NCBI GenBank assembly: GCA_900764725.1
Contig: CAAFPB010000530.1
Location: forward strand, 1 to 6,139
From: an uncultured Catenibacterium sp.
Lineage (GTDB): Bacteria; Bacillota_I; Bacilli_A; Erysipelotrichales; Coprobacillaceae
Direction of reading: 5' to 3'
Length of the DNA: 6,139 nt
Part shown: piece after piece, positions 6,035 through 6,139 of the stretch
Layout: each line of letters begins with the position of its first letter
Numbering within the stretch: the stretch's first letter is position 1
Program-made: the position numbers and the translations under genes
The notes under the pieces: model-generated
What the model was told of the DNA's origin: nothing
What the model saw: only the letters and a program-made list of their open reading frames with translations
Database searches by the model: none

Positions 6035-6139
6035 TGACTACTCCCACGGGCAAGCCCGTGGGGTTCTTACTGTCAAGTTTAGCTTGTAATCGTACATCAT
6101 TTTCAGACTTTGGAATACAAGTATAAATCTATTTAAGTA
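6035..6139. mobile_element. Terminal segment of an IS200/IS605-family element (runs off the edge)
   Basis: The segment begins at about 6035 and extends beyond the window. It carries a GC-rich subterminal hairpin (6043-6062) in otherwise AT-rich DNA and a second small hairpin, CAAG-TTTAG-CTTG (6074-6086). No terminal inverted repeat or target duplication is evident, and the minus strand reads GTAGTCA at the junction. Subterminal palindromes with TCA-like cleavage sites are typical of HUH transposons of this family, and often of the 3' end of their tnpB guide RNA. An in-frame TAG on the minus strand at 6129-6131, preceded by Leu-Lys codons, could be the tnpB stop, but only two full codons are visible. 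Which end of the element this is remains unresolved. Confidence 0.55.
6043..6062. repeat. Subterminal palindrome of the IS200/IS605-like end
   Basis: CCCACGGGC (6043-6051) and GCCCGTGGG (6054-6062) form a perfect 9-bp inverted repeat around AA. In practice the loop would be 4 nt or more. Its GC content contrasts strongly with both flanks. In this family such hairpins are recognised by the TnpA transposase. Confidence 0.75.

Noticed and set aside
1..6139. CRISPR array, tRNA or rRNA genes, phage genes
   Set aside because: No regularly spaced repeats, tRNA-like cloverleaf sequence, rRNA segments or phage proteins were seen on either strand.

Overview
The window is low-GC, Firmicutes-like DNA: T-rich non-template strand, strong AGGAGG-type ribosome sites, tightly packed or overlapping genes and a lipoprotein-type ModA. 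The protein flavour, and an IS200/IS605-like end carrying the CCCACGGGC/GCCCGTGGG hairpin, suggest a gut Erysipelotrichia or Clostridia member. That placement is inference only; no taxonomic marker is present.

Layout. Positions 22-4467 hold a single minus-strand operon for molybdenum cofactor (Moco) synthesis and molybdate uptake. It is transcribed moaA > moaC > MOSC-MogA fusion > modB > modC > modA. Junctions are 1-nt gaps or short overlaps of 8-17 bp, and the operon ends in a hairpin with a T-tail at 1-21. Positions 4468-4644 form a divergent control region. It contains a 24-bp perfect inverted repeat just upstream of the moaA ribosome site, with the architecture of a ModE operator (CGTTAT-N12-ATAACG), plus back-to-back promoter candidates whose -35 boxes overlap. 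Positions 4645-5874 encode, on the plus strand, a class I PLP aminotransferase of the aspartate/aromatic type, followed by a strong terminator at 5882-5914. From 5913 to about 6034 lies the minus-strand C-terminal tail of a probable RpiR-type regulator. It is cut off by what looks like one end of an IS200/IS605-family element, which runs off the right edge.

How the genes work together. ModA captures molybdate outside the membrane, ModB forms the channel and ModC powers import. MoaA and MoaC convert GTP to cyclic pyranopterin monophosphate, the first two-enzyme step of Moco synthesis. The MogA half of the fusion adenylylates molybdopterin before metal insertion. The MOSC half is a sulfur- or Moco-handling domain. 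MoaD, MoaE, MoeB, MoeA, MobA and any Mo enzyme are absent from the window, so the pathway must be completed elsewhere. The aminotransferase is divergent, has its own promoter and terminator, and has no evident metabolic link to Moco.

The most notable points are the ModE-like operator in front of a combined synthesis-and-uptake operon, the MOSC-MogA fusion, the short ModC without a molybdate-sensing Mop domain, and the truncated regulator fused in frame to a transposon end.
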